Shown here: piece after piece, positions 50,292-62,090 of the stretch
Numbering within the stretch: position 1 is the stretch's first letter
Layout of the letters: each line of letters opens with the position of its first letter
Assembly (NCBI GenBank): GCA_022266195.1
Contig: WHVY01000005.1
Coordinates: forward strand, 4,960,001 to 5,024,000
Direction of reading: 5' to 3'
From: Tetranychus cinnabarinus
Taxonomy: Eukaryota > Arthropoda > Arachnida > Trombidiformes > Tetranychidae
DNA length: 64,000 nt
Notes under the pieces: model-generated
Told to the model about the DNA's origin: nothing
Seen by the model: the letters and a program-made list of their open reading frames with translations, nothing else
Databases searched by the model: none
Translations under genes and position numbers: made by a program

Positions 50292-50629
50292 TTTCAAGAC
50301 TACCACTATTCGTTGTATATTTATGTTAATTAAAATGGTCCATTTTTATTTTCAATCAAATTTTCATAATACAATCATATCTATCATCCTGCCACTATTA
50401 AATCGCTGAAATATCGGATAAATTGTATCCTTAGTTTAATTATCTCGACCATAAAGTGACTGCTACATAATTGCATCTTTACATTCTCAATATTGAAAAA
50501 ATTAAATTTTTGCATTTTTACTCTCAATTGACATTCGATATAATTTATTCATGATATTAGTTATTGAAAGATTCCCATATTTTGATGTCAGGCTGTCCAT
50601 TTATATGGACTATTAACAAGTATCACAGT
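50292..50629. other. NOP58 3' flank
   Basis: AT-rich sequence after the NOP58 stop, likely the 3' UTR. No canonical AATAAA was seen close to the stop. The repeat array begins at about 50630. Confidence 0.4.
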
Positions 50630-53600
50630 TTTCATTTTCTGTCTCTGTAGAACAGGTCAAGGTAGCATTTCAGTTGAACCGAATGCATCCTGTAATCTTG
50701 AGAGTCTGAGAGCTGAAACTTATGATTTGTCCATAAAAATTGTTGACTCACACCATGGACCGAATACTTTTTTCGATTTATCAATAGCTCTCTTTAATTT
50801 GACCATTGGCCTTAAAACCTTAAACCTCAATATTTCGAGAATGGCATCACAAACACTAATCATTCTTTCACTAATTTGATTCTTCATTAATAAATATTTT
50901 AATTTAATCTAAAAACTTTCCATTAACATATTTGGGTCACGATTTATGGGTTGTGAATGTGTAAGCAACAAATTATTTAACAAACAAAACTCATCTCAAC
51001 CCATTTCTTGGTAAATAAACCAATTTTCTGGTTAAACTTACAATTGAAATGCAAAGAGTGATACCAAAGACGCGAACAATTGAGTAAAGAGTTTAGACTT
51101 GGCAGGTTTGTAGAGATTTAAAAACTCAGTGCATTAGTGCTATTAAATAATTCATCCGATGGACAGTTTGCTAGGAAATCGAGGTAAAAGTTGAACCTTC
51201 GATCGCCTTTTGTTCCCCTATGCAAGCAGATTTTTTCACGAAACTTATGCTACTGATGTATCTTTAGATCAACACCAGAATCTTGTCTTTCCTTCCAAAT
51301 GCTGTTTAATTTGTTTGAAATTTAATTCAATCTAGGGTCATTAACATGTAAACCAGTGGCTGATAAGATCGAGAAAAATTTGTTAACCCGAACCCTTCCA
51401 GAAGAGCCTGCAAACTTATCAAACAACACGTCGGTTGTTTATTTGGTCTTTCTTGTTGAACTATGGAAGGGTTAAGAGTTATGAATGAAAAGAGTTGAAA
51501 GTTAAGAGAAATGAGATTCTGGTTGTTACTAAAAAGACAAAACCAACACAATTGTTACATTTATGCACAAATTGACGTAAACACGGAAAGAAAAATGGGC
51601 TAAAACGGGTAAAAATACATTTCTCGCAAATTTAGACTGTCTCAGTTTGTAGAGGAATAAAAACTGAGTCCGTTTGTTTGATTCAAAAATTTCTCTGATG
51701 GATAGTTGTCGAGGAAATCGAGGTCAAATTTGAAACTTCAATCGCTTTTAACGCAGTTGTTAGACCAAATTTTTCCATGAAACTCATTTACCTGATGTGA
51801 AATTTGATGGTTAATCAGAAAATGAACATATTTCGAGAGATTACATTTTCTGTTTCCTTTAAAACAGATCCGTTCGATTTTTATTTAAACCTGTCTCATT
51901 CAGTGACCATAAGAGTAGGAGTGCTCAAACTTATTATTAGTTTATAAAAATGACTATTCTACATCATGATGTAAATACTTTTGCCAATTTATCAACAGTT
52001 CTGTTGATTTTGGCCATTGAAATAAAAAGTTACATCCTCGATATTTCGAGAATGGCATCTCTTACAATCATCATTCTTTGACCAAACATTAGATTGCAGT
52101 GTGGGCTATAGCATAGCAAAGATGAATACCGAATAAAATCTTACTTTTGCTTGAGAAGTGCGTATAAATGCGTTCATTATAAGTTTTGTTTCCTTAATGT
52201 ATGTTATGCAGTTAAAAAGACACAGTTGTATCATTTGTGCACAAATGGATACAAATGCTGGAAGAGAAACAAGCGAGAACGAACAAAAACGGGTAAAAAT
52301 GAATTCCTTGCAAATTATGACTCTGTTAATTTGTTCAGAAATGAGAACTGAGTCCTTTTATTTGATCTACACAACTCTCCGATCGACAGTTGTCCAGAAA
52401 ATCGAGTTCAAAGTTGTGACTTCGATCGCCTTTTGTGCAGTTGTGCGATTAGATTTTCTCAAGAAACTCATTTTGAAGATGTGACTTTTGGTGGTTAACC
52501 AGAATATGGACTAATTTCGTGGAATATCATTTTCTGTTTTCGATAAAACAGATCAGTTCGATTTTTAGTTAAACCTGTCGCATTTTGTGACCGTAAAAAT
52601 TAGAGGAATGAAACTTGTTATCAGTACATTAAAATTGTTTGCGCACATTATGCATGTAATAGTTTGTCTGATTTATCAACAGTTCTGGTGATTTTGGCTA
52701 TTGGCATGAAAAGTTTGACCCTCGATATTTCGAGAATGGCATCACTTATAATCATCATTCTTCGGCTAAACATTAGATTTTACTATGAACTGTAACATAG
52801 GATTAATAAATACCTACGAAAATCTGAGCTAATTCAATATTAATGAATTTCCTTCTAGCGCACAAGATTTGTCTTTGAATAACCATTAAACTTTATAAAG
52901 CAAGTCTCAAATCAAAGCAGTTTGTAGAGGAATAAAAAATGAGTCCGTTTGTGTGCAATAAAAATTTCTCTGATGGATAGTTGTCGAGGGGATCGAAGTC
53001 AAAGTTGAAACTTCAATCGCTTTTTACGCAGTTGTTAGACCAAATTTTTTTATGAAACTCATTTTGCTTAAGTGAAATTTGATGGTCTACTAGAAAATGA
53101 ACAGATTTTGAGAAGTTACATTTTAAGTTTCCTTTAAAACAGATCAGTTCGATTTTAGTTAATCCGACAGGATTCTGTGACCATAAGAGTTAGAGTGCTG
53201 AAACGAGTGTTAGAGTATTGTTAGTTTATAAAAAAGACTATTATACATCGTTATGTAATTACTTTTGCCAATTTAGCAACATTTATCATGATTTTGGCCA
53301 TCGATCTGGAAATTTTGAGTCTCGATATTTCGAGAATGGCATAACTTAAAAACATCATACTTTCACGCATTTAACTCTTTAATGATTAATAATTTAATTC
53401 CATCTTAAAAATTTTCACTGACGCATTTGAGTCATGATTTTTGGATGATAAATGTGTAAGCAACAACTTATTTAACAAACAAAACTCACCTCAACCCATT
53501 TCTTGGTAAATAAACCAATTTTCTGGTTAAACTTACAATTGAAATGCAAAGAGTGATGCCAAAGACGCAAAAATTTGTGTTAAGAGTTTAGACTTAATGA

Positions 53601-56600
53601 ATTTGTAGAGAAATGCAGAATGAGTTCATTGGCACTATCAAATTATTAATCCGATGATTAGTTTTCTAGAAAATTGAGGTCAAAGTTGAAACTTCGATCG
53701 CCATTTGTACAGTTGTGGGATCAGATTTTTTCAAGAAACTCATTTTGAAGGATTAAATTTTGATGGTTAATCAGAAAATGAACTTAATTCGTGGAATACC
53801 ATTTTCTGTTTTCAGATAAACAGATCAGTTCGATTTTTAGTTAAACCTGTCGCATTCAATGACCACAAGAAATAGAAAGCTCAAACTTATTATTAGTCTA
53901 TAAAAATGACTATTACACATCATGATGTAAATAGTTTTTCCGATTTATCAACAGTTCTGTTGATTTTGGCCATTGAAATAAAAAGTTACATCCTCGATAT
54001 TTCGAGAATGGCATCACTCAAAAGCATATTTCTTTAAACAAACATTAGATTGCATTGTGGGCTATTGCATAGTAAGGATAAATACCGAATATAATCTTGC
54101 TTTTGCTTAAGAGTGGCGAATAAATGCGTTCATCATAAGTTTTGTTTCCATAATGCATGTTATGCAGTTAAAAAGACACAGTTGTAGCATTTATACACAA
54201 ATTGACACAAATACTGAAAAAGAAACAGTTAAAAACGAACAAAAACGGGTAAAAATAAATTCCTTGCAAATTTAGACTTTGTTAGTTTGTTCAGAAATGA
54301 GAACTGAGTCCGTTTGTGTGATTTTAAAACTTCTCTGATCGACATTTGTCCAGAAAATCGAGTTCAAAGTTGAAAATTCGATCGCCTTTTGTGTAGTTGT
54401 GTGACTAGATTTTTTTCATGAAACTCATTCTGAAGATCTAAATTTTGATGGTTAACCAGAAAATGAACTTATTTCGTGAAATAATATTTTCTGTTTTCGG
54501 TTAAACAGATCAGTTCGATTTTTAGTTAAACCTGTCGCATTCAATGGCCACAATAAATAAGAAGCTCAAACTTGTTATCAGTACATTAAAATTGTTTGCG
54601 AACATTATGCATGTAATAGTTTGTCTGATTTATCAACAGTTCTGGTGATTTTGGCTATTGGCATGAAAAGTTTGACCCTCGATATTTCGAGAATGGCATC
54701 ACTTATAATCATCATTCTTCGGCTAAACATTAGATTACACTATGAACTATAACTGTAGTATGAATAAAAACCTATGCAAATCTGAGCTATTTCAATAATG
54801 ATGAGTTTCCTCTAGCACATAAGATTTGTGTTTGCATAGCCATTAAACTTTAAGAAGCAAGTCACAAATCTGGTAACATAAATTATACAATGCTATAACT
54901 TTTTTCGTAATATCTTGAATAATTTAATATCACAACAAATTATAGCCCATAATGCAATCTAATGTTTGGTTAAAGGATGATGTTTTTAAGTTATGTCATT
55001 CTCGAAATATCGAGGCTCAAACTTTTCAGGCCAATGGCCAAAATCAACACAACTATTGATAAATCGGAAAAACTGTTTGACCCATAATGTGTGCAGACCA
55101 TTTTAATGTATTAATAACAAGTTTGAGCTCTATAAATATTACGGTCACAGAATGCGACAGGCTTAACTAAAAATCGAACTGATCTGTTTTAACGAAAACA
55201 GAAAATGTTATTCCTCAAAATGAGTTCACTTTCTGGTTAACCATTAAAAGTTACATCTTTAAAATGAGTCTCTTGAAAAGATCTGACCTCACAACTGCAC
55301 AACAAGCGATCGAAGTTTCAACTGCAAACTCGATTTTCTCGAAAACTGACCTTTGGATAAAATGTCTAATAGTACCAATCAGCTCAGTTCTTATTTCTCA
55401 ACAAACTTACAGAGTCTAAACTTGCAAGGAATTTATTCTCACCCGTTACAGCTCATTTCTTGTCAAGTATTTGTGTCATTTTGTTTATAAATGCTATAAC
55501 TGTGTCTTTTTAACTGCATTGCATGCAATATGAAAACAAAACTTGCAATGAACGCATTTATACGCGCTTCTTAAGCGACAGCAAAATTTAATTTGGTATT
55601 TATCCTTACTATGCTATAGCCTACAATGCAATATAATGTTTGGTTACAGAATGATGATCGTAAGTGATGCCATTCTCGAAATATCGAGGATGTAACTTTT
55701 TATTTCAATTGCCAAAATCAACAGAACTGTTGATAGATTGGAAAAACTATTTAACCCATAATGTGTGCAAACAATTTTAATGTACCAATAACAAGTTTGA
55801 GCTTCTTATTTATTGTGGTTATTGAATGCGACAGGTTTAACTAAAAATCGAACTGATCTGTTTATCTGAAAACAGAAAATGGTATTTCACGAATTAAGTT
55901 CTTTTTCTGGTTAACCATCAAAATTAAAACCTTCAAAATGAGTTTCTTGAAAAAATCAGATCTCACAACTGTACAAATAGCGATCGAAGTTTCAACTTTG
56001 ACCTCAATTTTCTAGAAAACTAATCATCGGATTAATAACTTGATGGTGCCAATAGACTCACTTTTCATGTCTCTACAAACTCACTAAGTCTCAACTCTTT
56101 ACTCAATTGTTCGCGTCTTTGGCATTACTCTTTGCATTTCGATTGTAAGTTCAACCAGAAAATTGGTTTATTTACCAAGAAATGGATTGAGATGAGTTTT
56201 GTTTGTTAAATAATTTGTTGCTTACACATTCACAACCCATAAATCGTGACCCAAATATGTTAATGGAGAATTTTTAGATTGAATTAAATTATTTATTAAT
56301 GAGGAATCAAATTAGTGAAAGAATGATTAGTGTTTGTGATGCCATTCTCGAAATATTGAGGTTTAAAGTTTTAAGGCCAATGGTCAAATTAAAGAGAGCT
56401 ATTGATAAATCGAAAAAAGTATTCTATCTTTGACGTGAGTTAACAATTTTTATGGACAAATCATAAGTTTCAGCTCACAGACTCTCAAGATTACAAGATG
56501 CATTCGGTTCAACTGAAATGCTACCTTGACCTGTTCGACAGAAACAGAAAATGATATTTTTCAAAATAAGAACATTTCCTGAGTTGACCATCAAAAGTTA

Positions 56601-56760
56601 AATCAATAAATTGAGTTTCATGAAAAAATCTGCTTCAACAGCTTAACAAAAGGCGATCGAAGTTTCAACTGCGACTACGATTTTCTAAATAACTTTTCAT
56701 CAGAGAAATTTTTATATTGACAAAATGGACTCTGTTTTTATGTCCCATTTATCGTATTTA
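50630..56760. repeat. Array of about 670-bp repeats: three-unit higher-order repeat, two direct and one inverted
   Basis: A core word CTCGATATTTCGAGAATGGC marks each unit. Plus-strand cores are near 50826 (A1), 52037 (B1), 52721 (C1), 53321 (A2), 53993 (B2) and 54678 (C2); minus-strand cores are near 54995 (C3), 55669 (B3) and 56341 (A3). B and C types recur at 1956 and 1957 bp, so the true period is an A-B-C trimer. The trimer is inverted about an axis near 54840. A type carries a unique block with CAACCCATTTCTTGGTAAAT (near 50997, 53496 and reverse at 56180). A1 to B1 is about 540 bp too long, with unrelated sequence near 51250-51530. No long open frame is present in any unit. Confidence 0.88.
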
Positions 56761-56878
56761 TCACATTTCGAAGGTCCAGATACTCAATGATTATCTGTCA
56801 AACAGAAATGTCACATTTACCTGTCAAACTACTGTAGTATCTCGATACTAAAGATAAAACGCAAAACAATATTCAAAG

Positions 56879-56888
56879 ATGGCGGGCT
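56879..56888 (+). promoter_or_regulatory. YY1-like ATGGCGGGCT element in the dyskerin copy 2 promoter
   Basis: AAGATGGCGGGCT sits about 160 bases upstream of the ATG at 57039. It is conserved with the copy 1 promoter and matches the YY1 consensus better here (AAGATGG) than there (AAAATGG). The promoter was therefore copied with the gene, which suggests that both can be transcribed. Confidence 0.4.
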
Positions 56889-57038
56889 ACAAAAGTCCAT
56901 AGACACGCATGCAAAAGACATGTGTGTGAAGCATGGTTTTCTTGTGTTCAAGTAAAAATACAAATTCAATGTTTAGTTTAAATTAAACTTTATTTTGCAG
57001 TTTCTTAAATACATTTCTTATATATCATTGTGTTAATT

Positions 57039-58491
57039 ATGGAAACTACCTCTCCTGTTAAAGAAAAAAAATCAAAGAAAAAAAGTAGAAAGTCTGATGC
57101 TGGAAAACAAGAAAGTGATTTTGTTTTGAAGCCAACAGGTGATGTAGTTAATGATGATTCCTGGCCGTTGCTGCTGAAAAACTTTTCAAAGCTAAACGTA
57201 CGATGTAATCATTTCACTCCACTGCCTAATGGATGTTCACCATACAAACGTGATATCAATGAATATGTAAAATCAGGTTTTATCAACCTGGATAAACCAT
57301 CCAATCCATCTTCACATGAAGTTGTTGCTTGGATTAAAAGAATCCTAAAAGTTAGTAAAACTGGACATTCGGGTACTTTAGACCCAAAAGTTACTGGCTG
57401 CCTTATTGTGTGCATTGAAAGAGCCACTAGACTTGTTAAATCTCAACAAGGTGCTGGAAAAGAGTATGTCGGAATATTCCGATTACATGCTCCTGTTGAA
57501 AATGAAAAGAAAGTTCTCTCTGCTGTTGAAACTTTAACTGGTGCACTTTTCCAGAGACCACCATTAATCAGTGCTGTTAAACGACAACTTAGAGTGAGGA
57601 CAATTTATGAAAGTAAATTGTTGGAATTTAACAACGATAAAGGAATCGGTGTTATTTCGATAAGTTGTGAAGCTGGTACCTACATCAGAACTCTTTGTGT
57701 TCACATTGGACTTGTTTTGGGAACTGGTGGTCAAATGATTGAATTGAGACGAATACGGTCAGGAATAGTGACAGAATATGATAATCTAGTGACTATGCAC
57801 GATATTCTAGATGCTCAATGGTTATACGAAAATCATAACGATGAAACATATCTTAGAAGAGTTATCCAGCCGCTAGAAGCTTTGTTGACTTCTCATAAAA
57901 GAATCATAATGAAAGATTCATCTGTCAACGCCATATGTTATGGAGCGAAGATTATGTTACCAGGAGTTTTAAGATATGATGATGGAATTGAAATTGGTGC
58001 AGAAATTGTTATTCTTACTACTAAAGGAGAAGCTATTTGTATAGGTATATTGATTATAGACTTTTATGAATATGATTTACACCTGAACTGAACTCAAATT
58101 AATTATTTGCTTTTTCTTTTCAGCTATCGCTCTTATGACTACATCTACGATTGCTAGCTGTGATCATGGAGTTGTCGCCAAAATTAAAAGAGTCGTCATG
58201 GAACGAGATCTTTATCCTAGGAGATGGGGCTTAGGACCTAATGTAAGTATTATGCTTTTAACTGTCAATGAATTTGCATGTAAACAATTGTTACTAATGA
58301 TTTTTATTTATTTTGATTTTTTAATTCAGGCCACATTGAAAAAGAAAATGATCAAAGAAGGTTTATTGGATAGCAAAGGAAAACCAAATGATAAAACACC
58401 TAAAGATTGGCAAAAAACTTATGATCATTATGGACAAACAGTTGGAGATTCTGATAAGATGGACACTTCAGTAAAAATGGAACCCAGTTAG
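57039..58491 (+). CDS. DKC1: Dyskerin / H/ACA snoRNP pseudouridine synthase, copy 2 (428 aa)
   Basis: This is the second intact dyskerin gene, on plus-strand exons 57039-58044, 58124-58242 and 58330-58491 with GT-AG borders. The same domains are present: Lys-rich N-terminus, TruB domain with catalytic Asp115 in GHSGTLDPKVTG, and PUA domain. The protein equals copy 1 except Glu25 for Asp25 by eye. A cluster of silent changes lies near codons 42-48 (for example TTG CTG CTG against TTG TTG CTA). Intron 1 is 79 nt here and 64 nt in copy 1; intron 2 is 87 against 86. Coding sequence is thus far better conserved than introns, which indicates selection or gene conversion on both copies. It lies 6.7 kb downstream of NOP58 on the same strand. 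Confidence 0.95.
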
Positions 58492-59664
58492 ATACAAAAT
58501 GTGATATTAAACTTTGACATCATTAGTTTTTTATAAAGCCATCATAACTAATAAAATATGACATTCTGATCAACAAATCTGACGATTAATAACCATTGTA
58601 AAAACAACAAACGGTTTATCGATTATCAAATTAATATAATTGTTACTTTGTTTCATTTTCTTTTTCTCGGTGATGAGTCAAGTTAAGTTAAGTTTATGAT
58701 AGATAGTGAATTTCAGCACATATAATTATACAATAACCTTTTTACCAGTTAACTCGATCTGGAATCATTAAGGTTTTTGATAAACAAGCAGCACTTTAAC
58801 CACTTTAACCACCATCTGATGATGATAAACGGAAAATACATAAAATATATTAAATGTATATCATGATAATGATGGTTAGTAAGTGAAATATAACCCAAAA
58901 TGAAGATGGCGATTATGACACTTTCAAATTCATTGTTATCCGGATAGTCTATCATTATCATCAGCCTCTTTCTTTCTTCTCCTCCACCTTTAATAATAAT
59001 AATCATCATCATAATCTTATATTAAAATCACTTTCTTCTGGCTTTTGTCTTCTTACGGAAATTATTTACAATTTTTCCTAACTCAATACAATATTGTTTA
59101 ATAATGATGGTGGAAAAAATAATCAGCATTGAAAAGCTGCTATGTACAATGTTAATCAACAAATAGTTCATTGAGGGTGGAGATAATTTAAACTTAACTC
59201 TACTTCAATTATAGATCGCTTGGAATAGATAAAGTTGATCATCTATTTTTCTTCCTCTAAACTGGATTAACAATGAAGTCGAATAGATTAATAAAGAATA
59301 GAGTTAAATATTTGTACAACTATTTCTGAACTGGACAATTTGGTTACCTCTAAGTTATAACCATTAAAAGGAGTTTACTTTTTAATTTTTAACCTTTTTA
59401 AAGAAATTCAATTGTAATATAGACCGATTAAATATTTACTGGCTAAGTTTATAAAGATTTTACTTTATTGCGTTGAAATCAGTATACCTTTAAACTCCAT
59501 TCAAATCACACGCATAAATTTTGATTTTAACTCTTGAACTGTTATACTCATCATTGTATATCTACAAACCGTACATTTTTTGTTTGTGTTTAATATAATT
59601 TTCAAACAGTTTGTGCTCTGTGATCTATCTTTTCGGATATCATATTGGATTAACAATTGCTAAA
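58492..59664. other. Dyskerin copy 2 3' flank and promoter of the RR-like gene
   Basis: Up to 59426 this mirrors the 3' flank of dyskerin copy 1, including a tRNA-like relic at 58744-58816 (minus strand). A frame of 80-87 codons seen in both copies is broken by a 2-base indel, so it is not a gene. 59427-59664 is unique AT-rich sequence leading into the next gene. Confidence 0.55.
58744..58816 (-). other. tRNA-like relic in the dyskerin 3' flank, right copy
   Basis: This is the inverted partner of 45814-45884, with the same A-box-like and B-box-like words. It reads GGTTAAAGTGG where the left copy has GGTTAGTGG (two extra bases). It is not a foldable tRNA. Confidence 0.3.
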
Positions 59665-61146
59665 ATGGTCAAATTAATTTCCATTCCAAGTAAAAACTCA
59701 CTCATCGATACTGAAAGTATTCCTAAATCAACACTCCAAGTATTGTTTCTATGCTCAATCATAGGCAATGCTGTTTACGCTCGTAAAGATGATAAACTCC
59801 ATGAGTCAAAGGTAAGAGTCTTTTGTTTACTGTTTTCTCTACTTTATTTTTGACGCCAATATTAACAATCAAATTGTTCGATTCATTCAAATTATTTGAA
59901 TTATTTCATCCAACACTCTGGTTTAGCAAAACTACCCTACACCTTATCGTTTCAATGATGAAGTAGAAACTGGTTTTGATGAAAATCGTAACTTTCGAAA
60001 TGATCAACAAGATTCTAATTGGAATCGTATGAAAGGTGTTTATGGATATCGCAATTCCGATGCTTTTCGTATGATGGACTATCTCGGTCGTAATTATGCT
60101 TTCTCCTCTAATAGCAAACCTGCTGAGCCTTCTGTATCTTCATCTAATCCAGCTGATGTTATTTTAAAGGGTGAAGACAATTTGCAAGAAAGTAAAGGTT
60201 AGTCTAATTGTAAACTCAGTTAAGCTCTATGTAGCTTTGACTGAAAAGGAATTCAATTTAATCGTTTCGATTGTTTCTTGAAATATTAAATTTCTATTTT
60301 TTTACCATTCTAGCCAAACTTCAGCTCAAAAATTTGCTCCAAAATCATCGACAGGAAAATGAAATGGTTGAACAAAAACCAGAAAGGTTAACACAAATCG
60401 AAGAAGATGAAGAAGAAGATGAAGATGTAACAGAGATTCCAGTCACAAGTACTACAACCAGTTCACCGCCAGAGACCACATCAGCCTCATCAACAACCAC
60501 CACTTCGACCACAACTACAACAACAGCTTCTCCAACAACAATTTCATCTTTACCTAAACTTCCTTCTCTTCAAAACATTCATCGTGAAGTTGAAGGAATA
60601 CCAAGTGTACCTTCTGTTTCACCATCAACTCCAGCAGCACCAACAAATCCTTCCTCATCCTCTTTCTCTTCATCTATTCCATCAGATTTGTTAGCTTCTG
60701 AAGTCAATAAACAACAACAACAGCACAAGAAAGACTTGCACCACAAACTATCTGTTCATCAACTGATTTCGGAATCAATGCCAACACTCCAAATGTCTGT
60801 TTCGCCAATTTATTTTTACAACAAGCAAACTAAGTCACTTGTTGCTGTTCCTTACCTAATAATGAAATCAATTAGCAAAATGCCACTTTTACCAAATATG
60901 ATGGATGCCGTTGGAAGTCAACTTGGCGGGTCAAACAATCTCCTCAATTATGTCAACACACCATTCAATCAGAAAATGAGATCGCGACCAATTAGTCATT
61001 TAGCTCCTCTGATTAGAGCATTTGAATCTGAAGATACCTCTAATTATAATGAAAAAGTACCTGGTTATTTACCTGCTGATGAAGCAGAATCTTCACGCTG
61101 GTTATCCTTTCAAGGTTTAAATGCCCAACATGCGCTCAATTTGTAA
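59665..61146 (+). CDS. Secreted RR-like cuticle protein with mucin-like extension (416 aa)
   Basis: Exons 59665-59811, 59927-60197 and 60314-61146 join in frame. Residues 23-39 (LQVLFLCSIIGNAVYA) are a hydrophobic signal segment after an unusually long N-terminal region, so the start may be revised. Residues 50-110 read PYRFNDEVETGFDENRNF, then KGVYGYRNSDAFRMMDY, the layout of a Rebers-Riddiford (Chitin_bind_4) segment, but degenerate. An acidic run (EEDEEEDEDV), a Ser/Thr/Pro-rich stretch that is probably O-glycosylated, a short Gln run and a unique C-terminus follow. The likely role is in the extracellular cuticle matrix; chitin binding is inferred. An AATAAA at 61374 could set the 3' end. 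It is convergent with PEX16. Confidence 0.75.
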
Positions 61147-62090
61147 TACGTTTTTCGAGCTGCGTCTATCTAGCGGAATTCATTTTGATCAAAATATTTT
61201 TAACACTACTGTTTTAATCATTGCAGGTTGCTTTGTATAGATATAACTTTTTACATTCAATACGATTCCTCTTCATTAATCAATACCATTTGTCACATAA
61301 GAATCACTGTATATTATTGAAAGTTTTCATTTTTTTGTTTGTTACAAATTTTGTGTAAAGATTCTTGATTAAAATAAAGACAACTGTCATTTAAGTTGAT
61401 TGATTTGATCGTTTCTAAATAAAAATTTACATTTTTATCGAGAAAATAGGAATTTTAAAAATAAGAATTTTCAGACTGTCTGAAGATCATGTGTCATTTA
61501 CAATTAACTGCATTATATATTTTGGAAGAGTTTTGATATGCAATCCGATTCTGACTCTGAAGAAGAGCAAAGAAAAAATTTAGAATTGAAAAATCGTCAA
61601 TTAACAGCATTTTTAGTTTTTCCCATTGAACTAACAAGTTTGTAATGAAAGTTGGCTGAAATTATTTTGACTAAAAATCAATGGTACAGCTTAAATTAAA
61701 TTTTGAGCAGTTTGAATTGTGAATCAATACTGATTAAGCTGGACAAATTTTTTAAGAATTTTGATGTTGAGTGGAACCATCTTAATTTTTGGTAAGGTGA
61801 CTATAGATTTATTTACAAATACAAAAAGATTGGATGGGAAAGAAAAGAAGCCCTTTATCCAAAAAGCCATACCCATGAAATAAAATGATAATAAGAGAAT
61901 AAGTTAGGTGGAAAGAATTAACAGAGGAATTAACATTTAGCAGAAGGAAACTAGAAAAGTGTGAGAGTTGCTTCCAATAGAGTCAAGCTTGAAACTCATG
62001 CAGTTCTGAGACAGAATTTTTTACACCACTTAACATATTTTTGATCAACCGGTTGATAATAAAACTGTGAAAAATATCGTACTGTCCCAA
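61147..62090. other. Intergenic region between two convergent genes, with a short ORF
   Basis: It holds the 3' UTR of the RR-like gene (AATAAA at 61374-61379) and the 3' flank of PEX16. A small plus-strand ORF starts at 61538 and is listed separately. Nothing else was recognised. Confidence 0.5.
61538..61795 (+). other. Possible small gene or relic, about 63 aa if spliced
   Basis: The ATG at 61538 opens MQSDSDSEEEQRKNLELK then NRQLTAFLVFPIELTS, an acidic then charged start typical of real proteins. A donor-like GTAATG follows, then about 66 bases on a weak acceptor (TTTTGAG) that continues in phase as SLNCESILIKLDKFFKNF then DVEWNHLNFW and a stop. The family was not recognised and the acceptor is poor. 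It could be a tiny gene, a decayed one or chance. Confidence 0.22.

Larger units (their letters stand above)
56869..59426 (+). repeat. Right arm of the dyskerin inverted duplication
   Basis: This arm is the reverse-complement partner of 44891-47753. It begins at the YY1-like ATGGCGGGCT promoter element and runs through the dyskerin gene and its 3' flank to AATATAGACCG. It lacks the 315-bp segment found in the left arm. Similarity stops at the edge of the repeat array on the left and before the RR-like gene on the right. Confidence 0.9.

Noticed and set aside
49888..50409. 173-codon ORF overlapping the end of NOP58
   Set aside because: It is a frame-shifted reading of the Lys/Asp/Ser-rich NOP58 tail with no splice or start support.
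50630..56760. CRISPR-like or coding interpretation of the repeat array
   Set aside because: Units are about 670 bp, diverged, eukaryotic and without spacers or long frames; it fits a higher-order satellite-like array.
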